From positions 124,001 to 188,000 of the forward strand of contig NZ_CAJOCF010000004.1 in the NCBI RefSeq assembly GCF_905332535.1: 64,000 bases of DNA, written 5' to 3'. Within the stretch, counting starts at the first letter, position 1. Each line of letters opens with the position of its first letter. This DNA is from Latilactobacillus fragifolii (GTDB taxonomy: Bacteria; Bacillota; Bacilli; Lactobacillales; Lactobacillaceae). Below are positions 29,558 to 39,619 of the stretch, piece by piece. Both the position numbers and the translations under genes were made by a program. A model generated the notes under the pieces. That model saw only the letters and a program-made list of their open reading frames with translations, searched no databases and was not told the origin of the DNA.

Positions 29558-31561
29558 TTAGTCAATTTCACTCTTAATCTCTAAGATGGTATCCCGCAGT
29601 GTTGCAGCCTGTTCGAAGTCAAGCTTCTTAGCTGCTATCCGCATTTGTTCGGATAGCCGTTCAACCATTTCAAGTTTCTCAGCCTTCGACATACTATCAA
29701 AATCAATCTCGTTGGTCATCTTAATTTCTTCAGGATGTTCAACTGATTGAACAACCGAAATTGCATCCCGAACGGGTTTAATGATGGTCTTTGGCGTTAG
29801 GTGGTGTTTATCATTATAGGCTTCTTGAATCGAGCGACGTCGTTTCGTCTCATCCATCGCATTGCGCATCGAATCAGTAATTTTATCCGCATACAGTAAT
29901 ACTTGGCCATTTTGATTCCGTGATGCTCGGCCAATCGTTTGAATTAATGAACGTTCACTTCGTAAGAAGCCTTCTTTATCGGCGTCCAAAATTGCCACTA
30001 ACGAAACTTCTGGAACGTCAATGCCTTCCCGCAATAAGTTAATCCCAATCAAGACATCAAACTTACCTAGTCGCAGATCACGAATGATTTCTGTCCGTTC
30101 CAAGGTCTTGACATCACTATGCAAGTAACGCACTTTGATACCTAGTTCCTTAAGATAATCGGTTAAATCTTCCGCCATCTTCTTGGTTAACGTCGTAATA
30201 AAGACCCGTTCGTTCTTTTCAATCCGCTTGTTAATTTCACCAACTAAATCATCAATCTGTCCCATAATTGGCCGAACTTCAATATTGGGATCTAACAAGC
30301 CAGTCGGTCGGATAATCTGATCAACTTGAATGTCGGTTTGTTCAGCTTCATAAGGACCAGGGGTTGCCGAAACATACATAATTTGATTGACATGTTTTTC
30401 AAATTCGGGCAATGTTAACGGCCGGTTATCAAGTGCACTTGGTAACCGGAAACCATAGTCAATTAGCATTTGCTTACGGGCACGATCGCCGTTATACATC
30501 CCGCGAATCTGAGGCATCGTCACATGTGATTCGTCAATCATCATGATGGAATCTTTCGGAAAGAAATCCAGTAAGGTATACGGTGGTTCTCCCGCAGCCC
30601 GATCTTCCATATGCCGTGAATAGTTTTCAATACCCGAACAATAACCCATTTCTTGCATCATCTCAAGATCATAATTGGTTCGTTGTTCTAAACGTTGTGC
30701 TTCTAATAACTTACCATCCGCTTTCAATTCTGTTAGCCGATCTTCTAATTCAGCCTTGATACTCTTGATAGCTTTGGCCATCTTTTCTTCACTGGTCATA
30801 AAATGGGTGGCAGGGAAAATTGCCACATGTTCACGTTCCCCCATTACTTCACCAGTTAACGCGTCCACTTCGACAATCCGGTCGATCTCATCGCCGAAAA
30901 ATTCAACTCGTAACGCATGATCGTCACGTGAAGCCGGAAAAATCTCGACGACATCGCCCCGAACGCGGAAACGCCCCCGTTGAAAATCAATATCGTTGCG
31001 TTCAAATTGAATATCAACCAGTTGTCTTAATAAATCATTACGCTCAATTGTCATCCCCGGTCGTAATGAAAGGACATGATCTTGATATTCGTTCGGGTCA
31101 CCTAACCCGAAAATACATGAAACAGAAGCGACAACAATCACATCGTTGCGCTCCAACAGTGCACTTGTCGCTGAATGCCGTAGTTTATCGATTTCGTCAT
31201 TGATACTCGAGTCTTTTTCGATATAGGTATCACTAGAAGGCACATAAGCTTCTGGTTGGTAATAATCATAGTAACTGACAAAATATTCCACCGCGTTATT
31301 CGGGAAAAATTGCTTAAACTCAGCATAGAGCTGGCCTGCCAACGTCTTATTATGCGAAATAATTAACGTTGGTTTGTTTAAGTTCTTGATGACATTCGAC
31401 ATCGTAAAAGTCTTCCCCGTCCCAGTTGCCCCCATCAAGACTTGCGCTTTCGCGCCGGCCTCAAAATTCTTAGTTAACGTTTCAATTGCCGCTGGTTGGT
31501 CCCCAGCAGGTTCATAGGGCGCCACTAAATCAAATTGGTTATCATTCTGTCGTTCAATCAT
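29558..31561 (-). CDS. uvrB: UvrABC excinuclease subunit B
   Basis: Damage-verifying helicase-like subunit of excision repair, 667 residues from the ATG at 31561, which has GGAGG upstream. It shows Walker [11 protein letters not shown] near residue 45, the beta-hairpin [12 protein letters not shown] that clamps DNA, DESHVT, helicase C-terminal motifs ([10 protein letters not shown]) and the C-terminal UVR motif (from about 625) that binds UvrC. The upstream 22 residues of the longer frame have no initiation site. First gene of uvrBA, behind a LexA-like box at 31697-31710. Confidence 0.99.
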   Translation of the reverse strand: MIERQNDNQFDLVAPYEPAGDQPAAIETLTKNFEAGAKAQVLMGATGTGKTFTMSNVIKNLNKPTLIISHNKTLAGQLYAEFKQFFPNNAVEYFVSYYDYYQPEAYVPSSDTYIEKDSSINDEIDKLRHSATSALLERNDVIVVASVSCIFGLGDPNEYQDHVLSLRPGMTIERNDLLRQLVDIQFERNDIDFQRGRFRVRGDVVEIFPASRDDHALRVEFFGDEIDRIVEVDALTGEVMGEREHVAIFPATHFMTSEEKMAKAIKSIKAELEDRLTELKADGKLLEAQRLEQRTNYDLEMMQEMGYCSGIENYSRHMEDRAAGEPPYTLLDFFPKDSIMMIDESHVTMPQIRGMYNGDRARKQMLIDYGFRLPSALDNRPLTLPEFEKHVNQIMYVSATPGPYEAEQTDIQVDQIIRPTGLLDPNIEVRPIMGQIDDLVGEINKRIEKNERVFITTLTKKMAEDLTDYLKELGIKVRYLHSDVKTLERTEIIRDLRLGKFDVLIGINLLREGIDVPEVSLVAILDADKEGFLRSERSLIQTIGRASRNQNGQVLLYADKITDSMRNAMDETKRRRSIQEAYNDKHHLTPKTIIKPVRDAISVVQSVEHPEEIKMTNEIDFDSMSKAEKLEMVERLSEQMRIAAKKLDFEQAATLRDTILEIKSEID

Positions 31562-31684
31562 CAAAAGCCTCCATTGCCATTTGCTAGCGATAAAAGAAGA
31601 CGCCCGGGAGAAGTTGCCTTCCACCATAACGTCTACTTACCGATTTTATAAAGAATTATCTTTCTTGTCTTTTAAGTCATTTAC

Positions 31685-31713
31685 ATTTTACCACACCGAA
31701 CATACTTTCGCCA
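31685..31713 (-). promoter_or_regulatory. Possible uvrB promoter
   Basis: TGGCGA (31708-31713), 17-bp spacer and TAAAAT (31685-31690) on the minus strand. The -35 is weak; the LexA-like box lies in and beside the spacer. Confidence 0.45.
31697..31710 (-). promoter_or_regulatory. LexA/DinR-like SOS box of uvrBA
   Basis: CGAACATACTTTCG on the + strand differs at one base from the Gram-positive SOS consensus (CGAAC, 4 bp, GTTCG). The position inside the predicted promoter fits repression. uvrBA is an SOS operon in B. subtilis. Confidence 0.6.
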
Positions 31714-31760
31714 GAGTGCTGTTTAAAGCGGTTATCCTCTGGAAATTAGCCTAGTCTAGT

Positions 31761-31929
31761 GAATAAGCGCGTATGATTGTTCGCTGGACGTAGCTAAACG
31801 TAAGCGGATGCTTTGAATGGCACGTTTTCACACACTTTAAGTCGAAACGTGCTTTCAAAAGCATACTGCTGGGCTTAGCTCCACCAGGCGAATGCTCGCA
31901 ATATAATCGCTTTTGACGCACGCTTATTC
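31761..31929. repeat. 169-bp imperfect palindrome downstream of the HD hydrolase gene
   Basis: Nested complementary blocks: GAATAAGCG/CGCTTATTC at the ends, TTCGC-TGG/CCAG-GCGAA, AGCTAA/TTAGCT, ATGC-TTTGAA/TTCAAAAGCAT and GCACGTTT/AAACGTGC near the centre (about 31829-31844). The right end overlaps the last codons of the HD gene. It accounts for most of the 362-bp stretch 31562-31923. There is no T-run of a terminator. It could be a non-autonomous palindromic repeat. Confidence 0.7.
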
Positions 31930-32556
31930 CGATAATGTTTGCCGGACCAGTTGCGTGAGTTTCCCACGATCGGCAAAATCTTCACTCAGTAAGTCAGGCA
32001 AGATTTCTTGAATAAAATAACGCGCACATGCGAGGTTTTGGTATTGCATGATGGTTTTTAAACTTTCCGCAAAAATTCCCAAAAAAGCGTTCTCGGGATT
32101 CCCTTTTTCGATTTCACCAAATGATTCGTAAAGCAAATCAATTTTATCGGCAACTGCTAATAATTGACCTTCTAAAGTTTCATCTTTCCCTTCACTTAAG
32201 CGGCGTTGATACCTTTCCTGTAAGAAATCGGGAATTTCATTTTTAATGAAGTTCGCGGTTAGTGAACTTTCGACATTGGCCAACATCGTCCGTAATTCAT
32301 GCGTTGCGTATTTGACCGGCGTCTTAATGTCTCCGATAAAGCGCTCCGTATAATCATGGTTAAGTGCGCGTTCGTACAACACTTGCCAGTTAATCGTCTG
32401 CCCGTTTTCTTCTTCAATATCACCTAGTAATTGGGCAATTTCTGTCACTTTAAAGGAGTGCGCCGCAACGGAATGTTCTTGATATTTAAACAATCCTGGT
32501 GCGCGATTTAGTGTCTCCAAATTATTCAAACCTTGCAAATATTGATGCATACCCAT
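31924..32556 (-). CDS. HD-domain hydrolase (YfbR-like 5'-nucleotidase type)
   Basis: The 210-residue protein has HD-superfamily metal ligands: His33 in AAHSFKV, His67-Asp68 in NHDYTE and Asp137 in VADKIDLL. The overall pattern is that of YfbR-like deoxyribonucleotidases, which dephosphorylate nucleoside monophosphates; this substrate is inferred from the family. The ATG at 32556 has AGGAGG 9 bp upstream. Its C-terminal codons lie inside the right arm of a large palindrome. Upstream is the terminator of the phosphoglucomutase gene. Confidence 0.85.
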   Translation of the reverse strand: MGMHQYLQGLNNLETLNRAPGLFKYQEHSVAAHSFKVTEIAQLLGDIEEENGQTINWQVLYERALNHDYTERFIGDIKTPVKYATHELRTMLANVESSLTANFIKNEIPDFLQERYQRRLSEGKDETLEGQLLAVADKIDLLYESFGEIEKGNPENAFLGIFAESLKTIMQYQNLACARYFIQEILPDLLSEDFADRGKLTQLVRQTLSE

Positions 32557-32580
32557 GCCAAAGTACCTCCTTTTTCTTAC

Positions 32581-32616
32581 AAAAATAGACCGACTAACGC
32601 CGTAGTCCGTCTATTT
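32581..32616 (-). terminator. Terminator after the phosphoglucomutase gene
   Basis: AAATAGAC/GTCTATTT extended by ACTA/TAGT with one mismatch, ending in TTTTTG on the minus strand. Confidence 0.8.
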
Positions 32617-32668
32617 GCTGTTCTTCATTATAGGTAAGTTATCCGAAAATGTAAAACAGAAGCTCTGT

Positions 32669-34393
32669 CTATTTTACCAGTTCATGAATTGCTTTTTCGA
32701 AGTTTGCTAACTTCAAGTCAGCTGTTGCGGCATCATCAGCGGATGTCCCCACATAGAATTTCACTTTTGGTTCAGTCCCACTTGGGCGAATGGCAATCCA
32801 AGTGCCATCTTCTAGATGATATTTCAAAACGTTAGCGGTTGGTAAATTGATTGGTTCGGTATGACCGTCCGCAAAAGTGTGCGTTTGTGTCTGGAAGTCT
32901 TCTGCTGAGGCCACTTTGATGCCAGCAAATTCAACTGGGCTTTCTTCACGACATTTAACCATTAAGTCGGCCATCTGTTGGGGCCCATTGACGCCTTCAA
33001 AATCAACCGCGGTCGTTTGTTCAGCAAAGTAGCCGTATTCAGCGTACAATTCTTGAATGCCATCATACAATGTCTTGCCGTTTGACTTGTAGTAAGCTGC
33101 GACTTCCGCTAATAAGACCAATGTTTGGATTGCATCTTTATCGCGAACGAATGGTTTTACTAAGTAGCCATAGCTTTCTTCGAAGCCAAACATGAATGTA
33201 TTATCATCTGTGTCTTCAAAGTGTTGAATTTGTTCAGCGATAAATTTAAAGCCAGTTAAGACATCAATCATCTTGACATGGTAGCTAGCTGCAATCTTTG
33301 TTGCCAATTCAGTTGACACAATTGACTTAACAACGGTGGCATTAGCTGGTAATGCACCAGCATCTTTGCTAGCTTGTAAAATATAACGTAATAAAACAGA
33401 TGCGATTTGATTCCCCGTCATCAACTGGTAGCTACCGTCTGGTTGACGCACAGCAGCACCTAAACGGTCGGCATCTGGATCAGTCGCAATCAACAAATCG
33501 GCTTGTTGTGCCTTACCTAGTTCAATAGCCATATCAAATGTTTGTGGGAATTCCGGATTAGGAAATGGGGTCGTTGCAAATTCAGGATCAGCAACCGCTT
33601 GTTCGGCCACCATCGTGAATTGTTCAAAACCAGCTTGTCGTAAAGCCCGTTCGCCAAGGACTTTCCCCGTGCCGTGAAGTGGCGTATAAATCAAGGACAT
33701 TGTCTTACCAACAGTATCGACTAATTCTTGGTTGATGGTGACTTTCTTGACTTCAGCTAAGTATGCTTGATCAACATTTTCACCAATCAAAGTCATTAAC
33801 CCGGCTTCGCGCAATGCACTTTCATCGGCAACTTCAATGGCAAATAAATCAGTTACTTTACGAATATAACTGGTGATTAAATCAGATTCCTTAGGTGGCA
33901 TTTGGGCGCCATCTTCGCCATAAATCTTGTAACCATTGTATTGCTTAGGATTATGACTTGCCGTAATCATAATGCCCGCATAGGTATGTAAGTGCCGGAC
34001 GGTAAATGATAATTCTGGTGTTGGGCGGAGGGCATCAAAAACGAACGTTGGAATTTGATGCTGCCCTAGAACCCGTGCTGCTTCATGCGCAAATGTTTCA
34101 GATTGATACCGTGAATCAAAACTGATGGCCACGCCCCGCTTTTTAGTCGCTTCTGGTAATGTTTCCATAAATTGGGCAAGGCCTTCCGTGGCTTGGCGCA
34201 CTGTGTATATGTTCATACAGTTGATCCCAGGCCCTAAAATGCCACGCATCCCGGCTGTCCCGAATTCCATTGGCACACTAAATGCCTTTTCTAATGCATC
34301 TTGGTCGTTTGCCATTTCGTTGAGTGCTTTTTTTAAAGGTAAATCCATTTCTGTTTGTTTATTCCAAACTGCATAATTATCTTGCCAACTCAT
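32669..34393 (-). CDS. pgcA: Alpha-phosphoglucomutase (phosphohexomutase family)
   Basis: Interconverts glucose 1-phosphate and glucose 6-phosphate, feeding UDP-glucose for cell envelope synthesis. The 574-residue length fits the PgcA/PGM2-type branch. The phosphoserine is in ITASHNPKQYNGYK (near residue 146), the metal loop is DPDADRLG, and the C-terminal phosphate-binding motif is RPSGTEPKVKFY. The ATG at 34393 follows a GGGGG-type site; the extra 18 codons of the longer frame contain no good initiation signal. It stands alone with a terminator downstream. Confidence 0.95.
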   Translation of the reverse strand: MSWQDNYAVWNKQTEMDLPLKKALNEMANDQDALEKAFSVPMEFGTAGMRGILGPGINCMNIYTVRQATEGLAQFMETLPEATKKRGVAISFDSRYQSETFAHEAARVLGQHQIPTFVFDALRPTPELSFTVRHLHTYAGIMITASHNPKQYNGYKIYGEDGAQMPPKESDLITSYIRKVTDLFAIEVADESALREAGLMTLIGENVDQAYLAEVKKVTINQELVDTVGKTMSLIYTPLHGTGKVLGERALRQAGFEQFTMVAEQAVADPEFATTPFPNPEFPQTFDMAIELGKAQQADLLIATDPDADRLGAAVRQPDGSYQLMTGNQIASVLLRYILQASKDAGALPANATVVKSIVSTELATKIAASYHVKMIDVLTGFKFIAEQIQHFEDTDDNTFMFGFEESYGYLVKPFVRDKDAIQTLVLLAEVAAYYKSNGKTLYDGIQELYAEYGYFAEQTTAVDFEGVNGPQQMADLMVKCREESPVEFAGIKVASAEDFQTQTHTFADGHTEPINLPTANVLKYHLEDGTWIAIRPSGTEPKVKFYVGTSADDAATADLKLANFEKAIHELVK

Positions 34394-34533
34394 TGTGTAA
34401 CCCCCACGTTTTAGTCTAAAAGCTAATTTTAAGTATATCATAATCAACCGCTTTCCTAAAGTATCGGTTGTGCGGCGATGTGCTTCAATCTAATAACGCC
34501 ACTAATCCTTTCCAATCATGATCTCCCCAATAT

Positions 34534-34566
34534 AAAAAAGCGGTCGACTAAAATTAGTCGACCGCT
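34534..34566 (-). terminator. Terminator after trxB
   Basis: A perfect 13-bp stem (34539-34551 with 34554-34566) and T-run on the minus strand. The part between it and the start of pgcA (34394-34533) has no gene. Confidence 0.9.
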
Positions 34567-34604
34567 AGGATGTGTTTTTTAGGTTGCAACAACTTCCGCT
34601 TAAA

Positions 34605-35525
34605 CTAGATGCTTTGTAAGTATTTAAATACTTCTTGGCCTGCGATGCCCCCATCGCCGACCGCGGTTGTAATTTGGCGGAGATCTTTTTCACGGACATC
34701 ACCAATTGCGTAGATGCCAGGAATCCTCGTTGCCATGTGGTCATCCGTTTTAATCCAACCGGCATTCGTTAAAATCCCTAAATCATCAAAGGCACTGGTC
34801 ATCGGATCAATCCCAACATAGATGAAGACCCCACTGGCAGCAACTTCTTTCGTTTCACCAGTTGTCTTATCAACGTAAGTAACACCGGTTACCTTCTTGT
34901 CGTCACCTTCAATAGTAGTCACTTGTGCATTCCAGATGAAGGTCATCTTGTCATTAGCAAATGCACGATCTTGTAAAATCTTTTGAGCACGTAATTCATC
35001 ACGCCGATGAATGACGGTCACCTTGCTGGCTAATTGGGTTAAGTAAAGGCCTTCTTCAATCGCTGAATCGCCCCCACCGATGACAACGACTTCTTTATTC
35101 TTAAAGAAAGCCCCATCACAGACCGCACAGTACGACACACCACGGCCGCTGAATTCGTCTTCACCTGGAATACCAATCTTCTTGTGTTCTGACCCCGTTG
35201 CGATGATGATTGAACGGGCTTCAAAATCGCCTTCATCAGTGTGCACTAATTTCATGTCACCTTGGATTTCGATTGCGTTGACCGTCCCATAACCGTATTC
35301 AGCCCCGAATTGAGTCGCACTAGCATACATCTTTTCTCCTAATTCAGGCCCAAGGATTGATTTAAAACCGGGATAATTTTCGACCTCTGCTGTATTATTC
35401 ATTTGGCCCCCATAAATCCCGCGGTCCAACATCAACACAGATAAATTCGCCCGTGAAGCGTATAAAGCAGCGGTCATCCCACCAGGTCCTGCGCCAATCA
35501 CAATTACATCGTAACTTTTAGCCAT
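34605..35525 (-). CDS. trxB: Thioredoxin reductase (NADPH)
   Basis: FAD enzyme that reduces thioredoxin. The 306-residue protein has the FAD motif GAGPGGMTAALY near residue 11, the redox pair CAVC (about 132-135) in SYCAVCDGAFF, the NADPH motif VVIGGGDSAIEE and the C-terminal FAD motif GIYAIGDV. It lies between the TPR protein gene and pgcA and has its own terminator. Together with NADH peroxidase and Ohr it forms part of the redox defence seen in this window. Confidence 0.98.
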   Translation of the reverse strand: MAKSYDVIVIGAGPGGMTAALYASRANLSVLMLDRGIYGGQMNNTAEVENYPGFKSILGPELGEKMYASATQFGAEYGYGTVNAIEIQGDMKLVHTDEGDFEARSIIIATGSEHKKIGIPGEDEFSGRGVSYCAVCDGAFFKNKEVVVIGGGDSAIEEGLYLTQLASKVTVIHRRDELRAQKILQDRAFANDKMTFIWNAQVTTIEGDDKKVTGVTYVDKTTGETKEVAASGVFIYVGIDPMTSAFDDLGILTNAGWIKTDDHMATRIPGIYAIGDVREKDLRQITTAVGDGGIAGQEVFKYLQSI

Positions 35526-35589
35526 CGCTATTATCCCCTTACTTTTAAAAAGTACTCGTTCTTCATAGAATGTATCTTACCTGTTATGT

Positions 35590-35631
35590 AAAAAAAAGTC
35601 TACCAAACTGTTTTACCAGTTTGATGGACTT
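35590..35631 (-). terminator. Terminator overlapping the end of the TPR protein gene
   Basis: AAGTC-A-CAAACTG pairs with CAGTTTG-T-GACTT (about 13 of 15 bp), then eight T on the minus strand; the stop codon lies within the hairpin. Confidence 0.85.
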
Positions 35632-36023
35632 GTTAGTTTTAACGCTTGTAATAATTCAGTGGCTTCGGCATCAAAATCCGAATCGTCACTTTGTAAATAA
35701 GCAGTCGCTAATTCATAGCTAGCCTGCGTCTGGTTTAAAAAGGCATACGCCGTTGCTAAAAAATACTGTAACTCCGGATGACGCTGATAGTTGGCGGACG
35801 GAATTTCTTCCAAGGCGGTTGCCGCCCCATGATAGTCGCCAACCGATTCCAGACAAATCGCCAATTGGCACACTACAAAGATGTAATCATCTTTGGTCTT
35901 AGCCAGCGACTTCGCCCGTTGCAAACACGTTAATGCGCGTGTGTACTGGAACCGTTCAAACGCCTGCATCCCTCGGTCAAAATAAAACTCACAAGTTGGT
36001 CTTACAGATACCAAATCGCCCAT
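35613..36023 (-). CDS. Small TPR-like helical-repeat protein
   Basis: A 136-residue cytoplasmic protein of unknown function made of helical repeats. TPR-like units are visible around residues 12-45 (YFDRGMQAFERFQYTRALTCL), 50-80 and 83-115 (QYFLATAYAFLNQTQASYEL). It probably acts as a protein-interaction adaptor. It lies between gpsA and trxB, 112 bp after gpsA, with its terminator overlapping the coding end. The start ATG at 36023 has AGGAG somewhat far upstream. A specific partner cannot be named. Confidence 0.75.
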   Translation of the reverse strand: MGDLVSVRPTCEFYFDRGMQAFERFQYTRALTCLQRAKSLAKTKDDYIFVVCQLAICLESVGDYHGAATALEEIPSANYQRHPELQYFLATAYAFLNQTQASYELATAYLQSDDSDFDAEATELLQALKLTSPSNW

Positions 36024-36135
36024 AAAGTAATCGGTTCTCCTTTAGCCTTTTTCTCAACGCTAATCATCATAACACACTCTGCTGATGGGTGCGATACGCA
36101 TTCCAAAATGATGCCGCTTTATTTGTTAAAAAGTT

Positions 36136-37164
36136 TTAAATCTCGTCAAAATCAATTTCAGGCTTACCTGAACGACGCATTAAATGCGCAATTTCAGATT
36201 TAATATCACAGTCTTCATACAATACATTGTAAATGGCCCGCGTGATTGGCATCTCAACGGAGCGTTGTTGGGCCAATTCATAGGCAGCTTTACACGTTGC
36301 AACCCCTTCGACAACCATGCCCATGTTTGCGAGTACATCAGCTAATTTTTGGCCCTTACCAAGGGCATTTCCCGCCCGCCAATTTCTTGAATGTACACTG
36401 GTCCCAGTCACGATCAAATCACCAACACCGGATAAGCCGATAAAGGTTAATGGGTTAGCGCCCATTGCAACCCCTAATCGAGAAATTTCAGCTAACCCCC
36501 GCGTCATCAAAGCGGCTTTCGTATTGTCGCCATAACCAAGCCCATTTAAGGCCCCGGCACCAAGGGCAATCACGTTTTTCAAAGCAGCCCCCATCTCAAC
36601 ACCAACAACATCAGGATTTGTATATAATCGGAAATAATCATTCATGAAAATTTCCTGGATCCATTGAGCTTGAATCAAGTCACTGGAGGCCGCTGTTAAT
36701 GTCGTAATGTCTTTTTGAGCCACATCTTCAGCATGACTAGGCCCTGATAACACAACAATCCCATTGCGATTGGTCTCTGGAATGGCTTCTGCCAAAACTA
36801 CCGAGATCCGTTTATGGGTGCCTTGTTCAAGCCCTTTAGACGCGGTGACAATCACCGGTTTTATTTTTTTGGCCACCATAACTGGAACGATTTGTTCGGC
36901 CACCGCACGAATTGCCTGCGTTGGAATCACAAACAAGACAACGTCAACTTGATCAAGGGCAACATTAAGGTCGACCGTTGCGTGTAACTTAGGATCAATT
37001 TTAAAATCCGGTAAATAATGGGTATTGGTGTGGTGTTCATTAATTTCAGCCACTTTTTGCGGATCATTGCCCCATAGTTCAACTTGATGGCCATTTTCCA
37101 CTAATAAATTTGCTAAGATGGTGCCCCATGAACCGGCTCCTAAAACTGCAATTTTTACTGTCAT
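36136..37164 (-). CDS. gpsA: Glycerol-3-phosphate dehydrogenase [NAD(P)+]
   Basis: Makes sn-glycerol 3-phosphate from dihydroxyacetone phosphate for phospholipids and teichoic acids. The 342-residue protein has the N-terminal Rossmann motif [15 protein letters not shown], the catalytic region with VVIASKGLE-type sequence ([10 protein letters not shown]) and the substrate-binding [18 protein letters not shown]. It follows lgt by 27 bp, and both belong to membrane lipid and lipoprotein synthesis. Identification is certain. Confidence 0.98.
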   Translation of the reverse strand: MTVKIAVLGAGSWGTILANLLVENGHQVELWGNDPQKVAEINEHHTNTHYLPDFKIDPKLHATVDLNVALDQVDVVLFVIPTQAIRAVAEQIVPVMVAKKIKPVIVTASKGLEQGTHKRISVVLAEAIPETNRNGIVVLSGPSHAEDVAQKDITTLTAASSDLIQAQWIQEIFMNDYFRLYTNPDVVGVEMGAALKNVIALGAGALNGLGYGDNTKAALMTRGLAEISRLGVAMGANPLTFIGLSGVGDLIVTGTSVHSRNWRAGNALGKGQKLADVLANMGMVVEGVATCKAAYELAQQRSVEMPITRAIYNVLYEDCDIKSEIAHLMRRSGKPEIDFDEI

Positions 37165-37191
37165 CTGATAATTCTCCTTTTAAACGAATCC

Positions 37192-38025
37192 TTATTCCTG
37201 TCCTTTTACTTGATTACCAGCTAAATAATCCGGTAACTGACTGTGTTGCCGCCGCCAAATCCAAAGCCCGATTGCACCAAAGAATAAGACGATCGATACA
37301 ATCTGGGAGATTCGCAACGGACCGATGAATAAACTGTCAGTCCGCATGCCTTCAATAAAAAATCGGCCAAACGAATACCAAATTAAATAGCTAAATAAGA
37401 TTTCACCTTGTTTAAACCAACCTGTCCGATGGCGAATACTCATAATGATGATAAATCCCAACACATTCCACATTGATTCATATAAAAACGTTGGCTGGCG
37501 ATACATGCCATCAATTAACATCTGTTGAATCACCCAATTAGGCAAGTGTAACGATTGGAGAAAGTGCAACGTTGTTGGTGCCCCATAGGCTTCTTGATTC
37601 ATAAAGTTTCCCCAACGCCCGATTGCTTGCGCAATCATCACAGTTGGTGCCGCAATATCTAACACCAACCATGGCGATAGTGCATGCCGCCGACAATAAA
37701 TAATAAACACAATTGCAGCTGCTATCAAGCCACCATAAATCGCAATTCCACCGTGCCAAATCTGAATAATTTCACCAGGATTGGCTTGGTAATACGACCA
37801 TTCGAAAACGACGTAATACAGCCGCGCCCCAATTAAGGCAAACGGCAACGCCCATAAAATTAAATTTAAAATATCATCTTCACTGACAAACCGGCGTTTA
37901 GCTTCTCGTAAGGCTAAAATCACAGCTAAAACGACGCCGGTTGCGATAATCACACCATACCAATGAATTTCCAATACACCCAATCGTAGCGCGATTGGAT
38001 TTAATGCGCCTAATAGTAGATTCAA
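37192..38025 (-). CDS. lgt: Prolipoprotein diacylglyceryl transferase
   Basis: Integral membrane enzyme that transfers diacylglycerol to the lipobox cysteine of prelipoproteins such as PstS at 46466. The 277-residue protein has about seven transmembrane helices and the Lgt signature [13 protein letters not shown] with the essential arginine and asparagine, plus the HGGIAIYGG motif. It is followed by gpsA after 27 bp. The upstream gap contains the hprK terminator, so an internal promoter is likely. Identification is certain. Confidence 0.97.
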   Translation of the reverse strand: MNLLLGALNPIALRLGVLEIHWYGVIIATGVVLAVILALREAKRRFVSEDDILNLILWALPFALIGARLYYVVFEWSYYQANPGEIIQIWHGGIAIYGGLIAAAIVFIIYCRRHALSPWLVLDIAAPTVMIAQAIGRWGNFMNQEAYGAPTTLHFLQSLHLPNWVIQQMLIDGMYRQPTFLYESMWNVLGFIIIMSIRHRTGWFKQGEILFSYLIWYSFGRFFIEGMRTDSLFIGPLRISQIVSIVLFFGAIGLWIWRRQHSQLPDYLAGNQVKGQE

Positions 38026-38083
38026 ATTATTCGCTCCTTTTATAAACGTGCTTTTTAAAACTGACGCTTTAACCGCAATCTAA

Positions 38084-38136
38084 TAAAAAAGACTAGCTTG
38101 AACACTGTCTTTCTAACAGTATAGCTCAAACTAGTC
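38084..38136 (-). terminator. Terminator after hprK
   Basis: GACTAG/CTAGTC with inner TGA/TCA and ACTGT/ACAGT pairs, followed by a six-to-seven T run on the minus strand. Confidence 0.85.
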
Positions 38137-38176
38137 ATTAGACCTACCATATTTAACGAACTTTTCTGACTTTTAA

Positions 38177-39118
38177 CTATTCTTCTTCATCGGAATTCGC
38201 TTCGATTAGCTTACCTAAATTGGCTTCGAAGGTTTTCGTTGCATCATACCCCATTGATTTGGCCCGGAAGTTCATCGCCGCTACTTCAATAATAATTGCC
38301 AAGTTTCGCCCAACTTTAACGGGAACCGTAATCTTCGGAACTGGCACATCGAAAATCATCTGTTCTTCAGTGTCTGAACCTAAGCGATCATATTTCTTAT
38401 CTTGCGCCCAATTTTGTAAGTGGACAATTAAGGAAATCGATGTTTCAGCCCGCACGGCACCAGCGCCAAAGAGGTTCATCACATCGATAATGCCAATACC
38501 GCGAATTTCAAGTAAATGGCGTAAAATGGCGGGGGCTTCACCAACAACCGTTTGTTCATCTTGTTGATAAACATCCACACGATCATCAGCAATTAACCGA
38601 TGGCCCCGTTTAACCAATTCCAATGCCGTTTCACTCTTACCAACCCCTGAATCGCCAGTAATTAGAACCCCTAAACCGTAAATATCAACTAACACACCAT
38701 GCATTGAGCGCCGTTCAGCTAGCTTGCCTTCCAAATAGTCAGTTACTAAACTCGATAACCGCGTTGTCGATAAATTCGAACCTAACACGGGGATTCCCGC
38801 CTCTTCAGCTGCCTTGAGCATCTCCATCGGTGGTTCTAATTGGCGTGAGACCAAAAAACACGGGGTATCTTCAGAAGCCATGCGGCGCATAATCATTAGC
38901 CGTTCTTCCGGTGTCATGTTTTGCGTAAATGAAACTTCCGTCCGCCCAAATAATTGAACGCGTTCATAAGGGTAGTAATTAAAATAGCCCGTTAATTCGA
39001 GCCCTGGACGGGAAATATCACTCACCGTCACTGCTTTATCTTTTAGATGCGCCTCGCCAGCATATACTTGTAATTTTAAATCGGTGACTAGTTTTTGAAT
39101 TGAAACACTATCAGCCAT
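38177..39118 (-). CDS. hprK: HPr(Ser) kinase/phosphorylase
   Basis: Phosphorylates HPr on Ser46 in response to fructose-1,6-bisphosphate and ATP and reverses this with phosphate; the product is the CcpA co-repressor. The 313-residue protein has the Walker A motif GDSGVGKSETAL near residue 155 and the HprK signature EIRGIGIIDVMNLFGAGAV near 205. It connects the PTS, glycolytic and cre sites seen in this window. It is preceded by the YvlD-type operon terminator and followed by its own terminator. Confidence 0.98.
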   Translation of the reverse strand: MADSVSIQKLVTDLKLQVYAGEAHLKDKAVTVSDISRPGLELTGYFNYYPYERVQLFGRTEVSFTQNMTPEERLMIMRRMASEDTPCFLVSRQLEPPMEMLKAAEEAGIPVLGSNLSTTRLSSLVTDYLEGKLAERRSMHGVLVDIYGLGVLITGDSGVGKSETALELVKRGHRLIADDRVDVYQQDEQTVVGEAPAILRHLLEIRGIGIIDVMNLFGAGAVRAETSISLIVHLQNWAQDKKYDRLGSDTEEQMIFDVPVPKITVPVKVGRNLAIIIEVAAMNFRAKSMGYDATKTFEANLGKLIEANSDEEE

Positions 39119-39212
39119 GCGTTACCCGTCCTTCGTTTTCACTTATATCCTCTATCATATTGCTTTTAAGGTGATTTTTCAACTTTAATGTAGGCGTTTT
39201 CTTCTAGAACTT

Positions 39213-39259
39213 AAAAAAAGCGGGCCGCTATCAATCGAAATTGACTGCGACTCCCGCTA
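39213..39259 (-). terminator. Terminator of the YvlB/PspC/YvlD-type operon
   Basis: AGCGGG/CCCGCT outer and TCAAT/ATTGA inner pairs with internal mismatches, then seven T on the minus strand. Confidence 0.8.
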
Positions 39260-39265
39260 AAAGCC

Positions 39266-39619
39266 TTAATAGCGTTCTCTGACAAATTGGTTGGTAATAA
39301 TGGTGTTTGCGATCGATAAGATGATTGCCACAATCACGGCCGCACCAAAACTTGTGAAACTAAAGTGGGCACCGACGAAAACGGCAGTTAACTCTAACAT
39401 AATCCCATTAATCACGACACTAAACAAACCGAATGTTAACAGCGTAATCGGAAATGAAAGTAAGCTCAACAGGGGTTTAATAAAGATATTTAAAATCGAT
39501 AACACAATGCTAGCAACTAAGGCAATCCAAATGTTTTCGACATAGAATAAATTGGGCAATAAGCCAGAAATTGCAATGAACAATAGTGTATCAACAATTA
39601 CTCGCGTCCAATAACGCAT
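39266..39619 (-). CDS. YvlD-like membrane protein (phage holin family 4)
   Basis: A 117-residue membrane protein with about four helices, of the widespread Phage_holin_4_2/YvlD family. The family name is historical; chromosomal members are not known to lyse cells. It is the last gene of a four-gene operon and its ATG overlaps the stop of the preceding gene (TAATG). In B. subtilis yvlABCD is linked with envelope stress. Function in lactobacilli is unknown. Confidence 0.88.
   Translation of the reverse strand: MRYWTRVIVDTLLFIAISGLLPNLFYVENIWIALVASIVLSILNIFIKPLLSLLSFPITLLTFGLFSVVINGIMLELTAVFVGAHFSFTSFGAAVIVAIILSIANTIITNQFVRERY

Noticed and set aside
39266-39619. Reading the YvlD-like protein as a phage holin and so as evidence of a prophage.
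   Set aside because: The family name is misleading; the gene is part of a chromosomal envelope operon and no phage genes are nearby.
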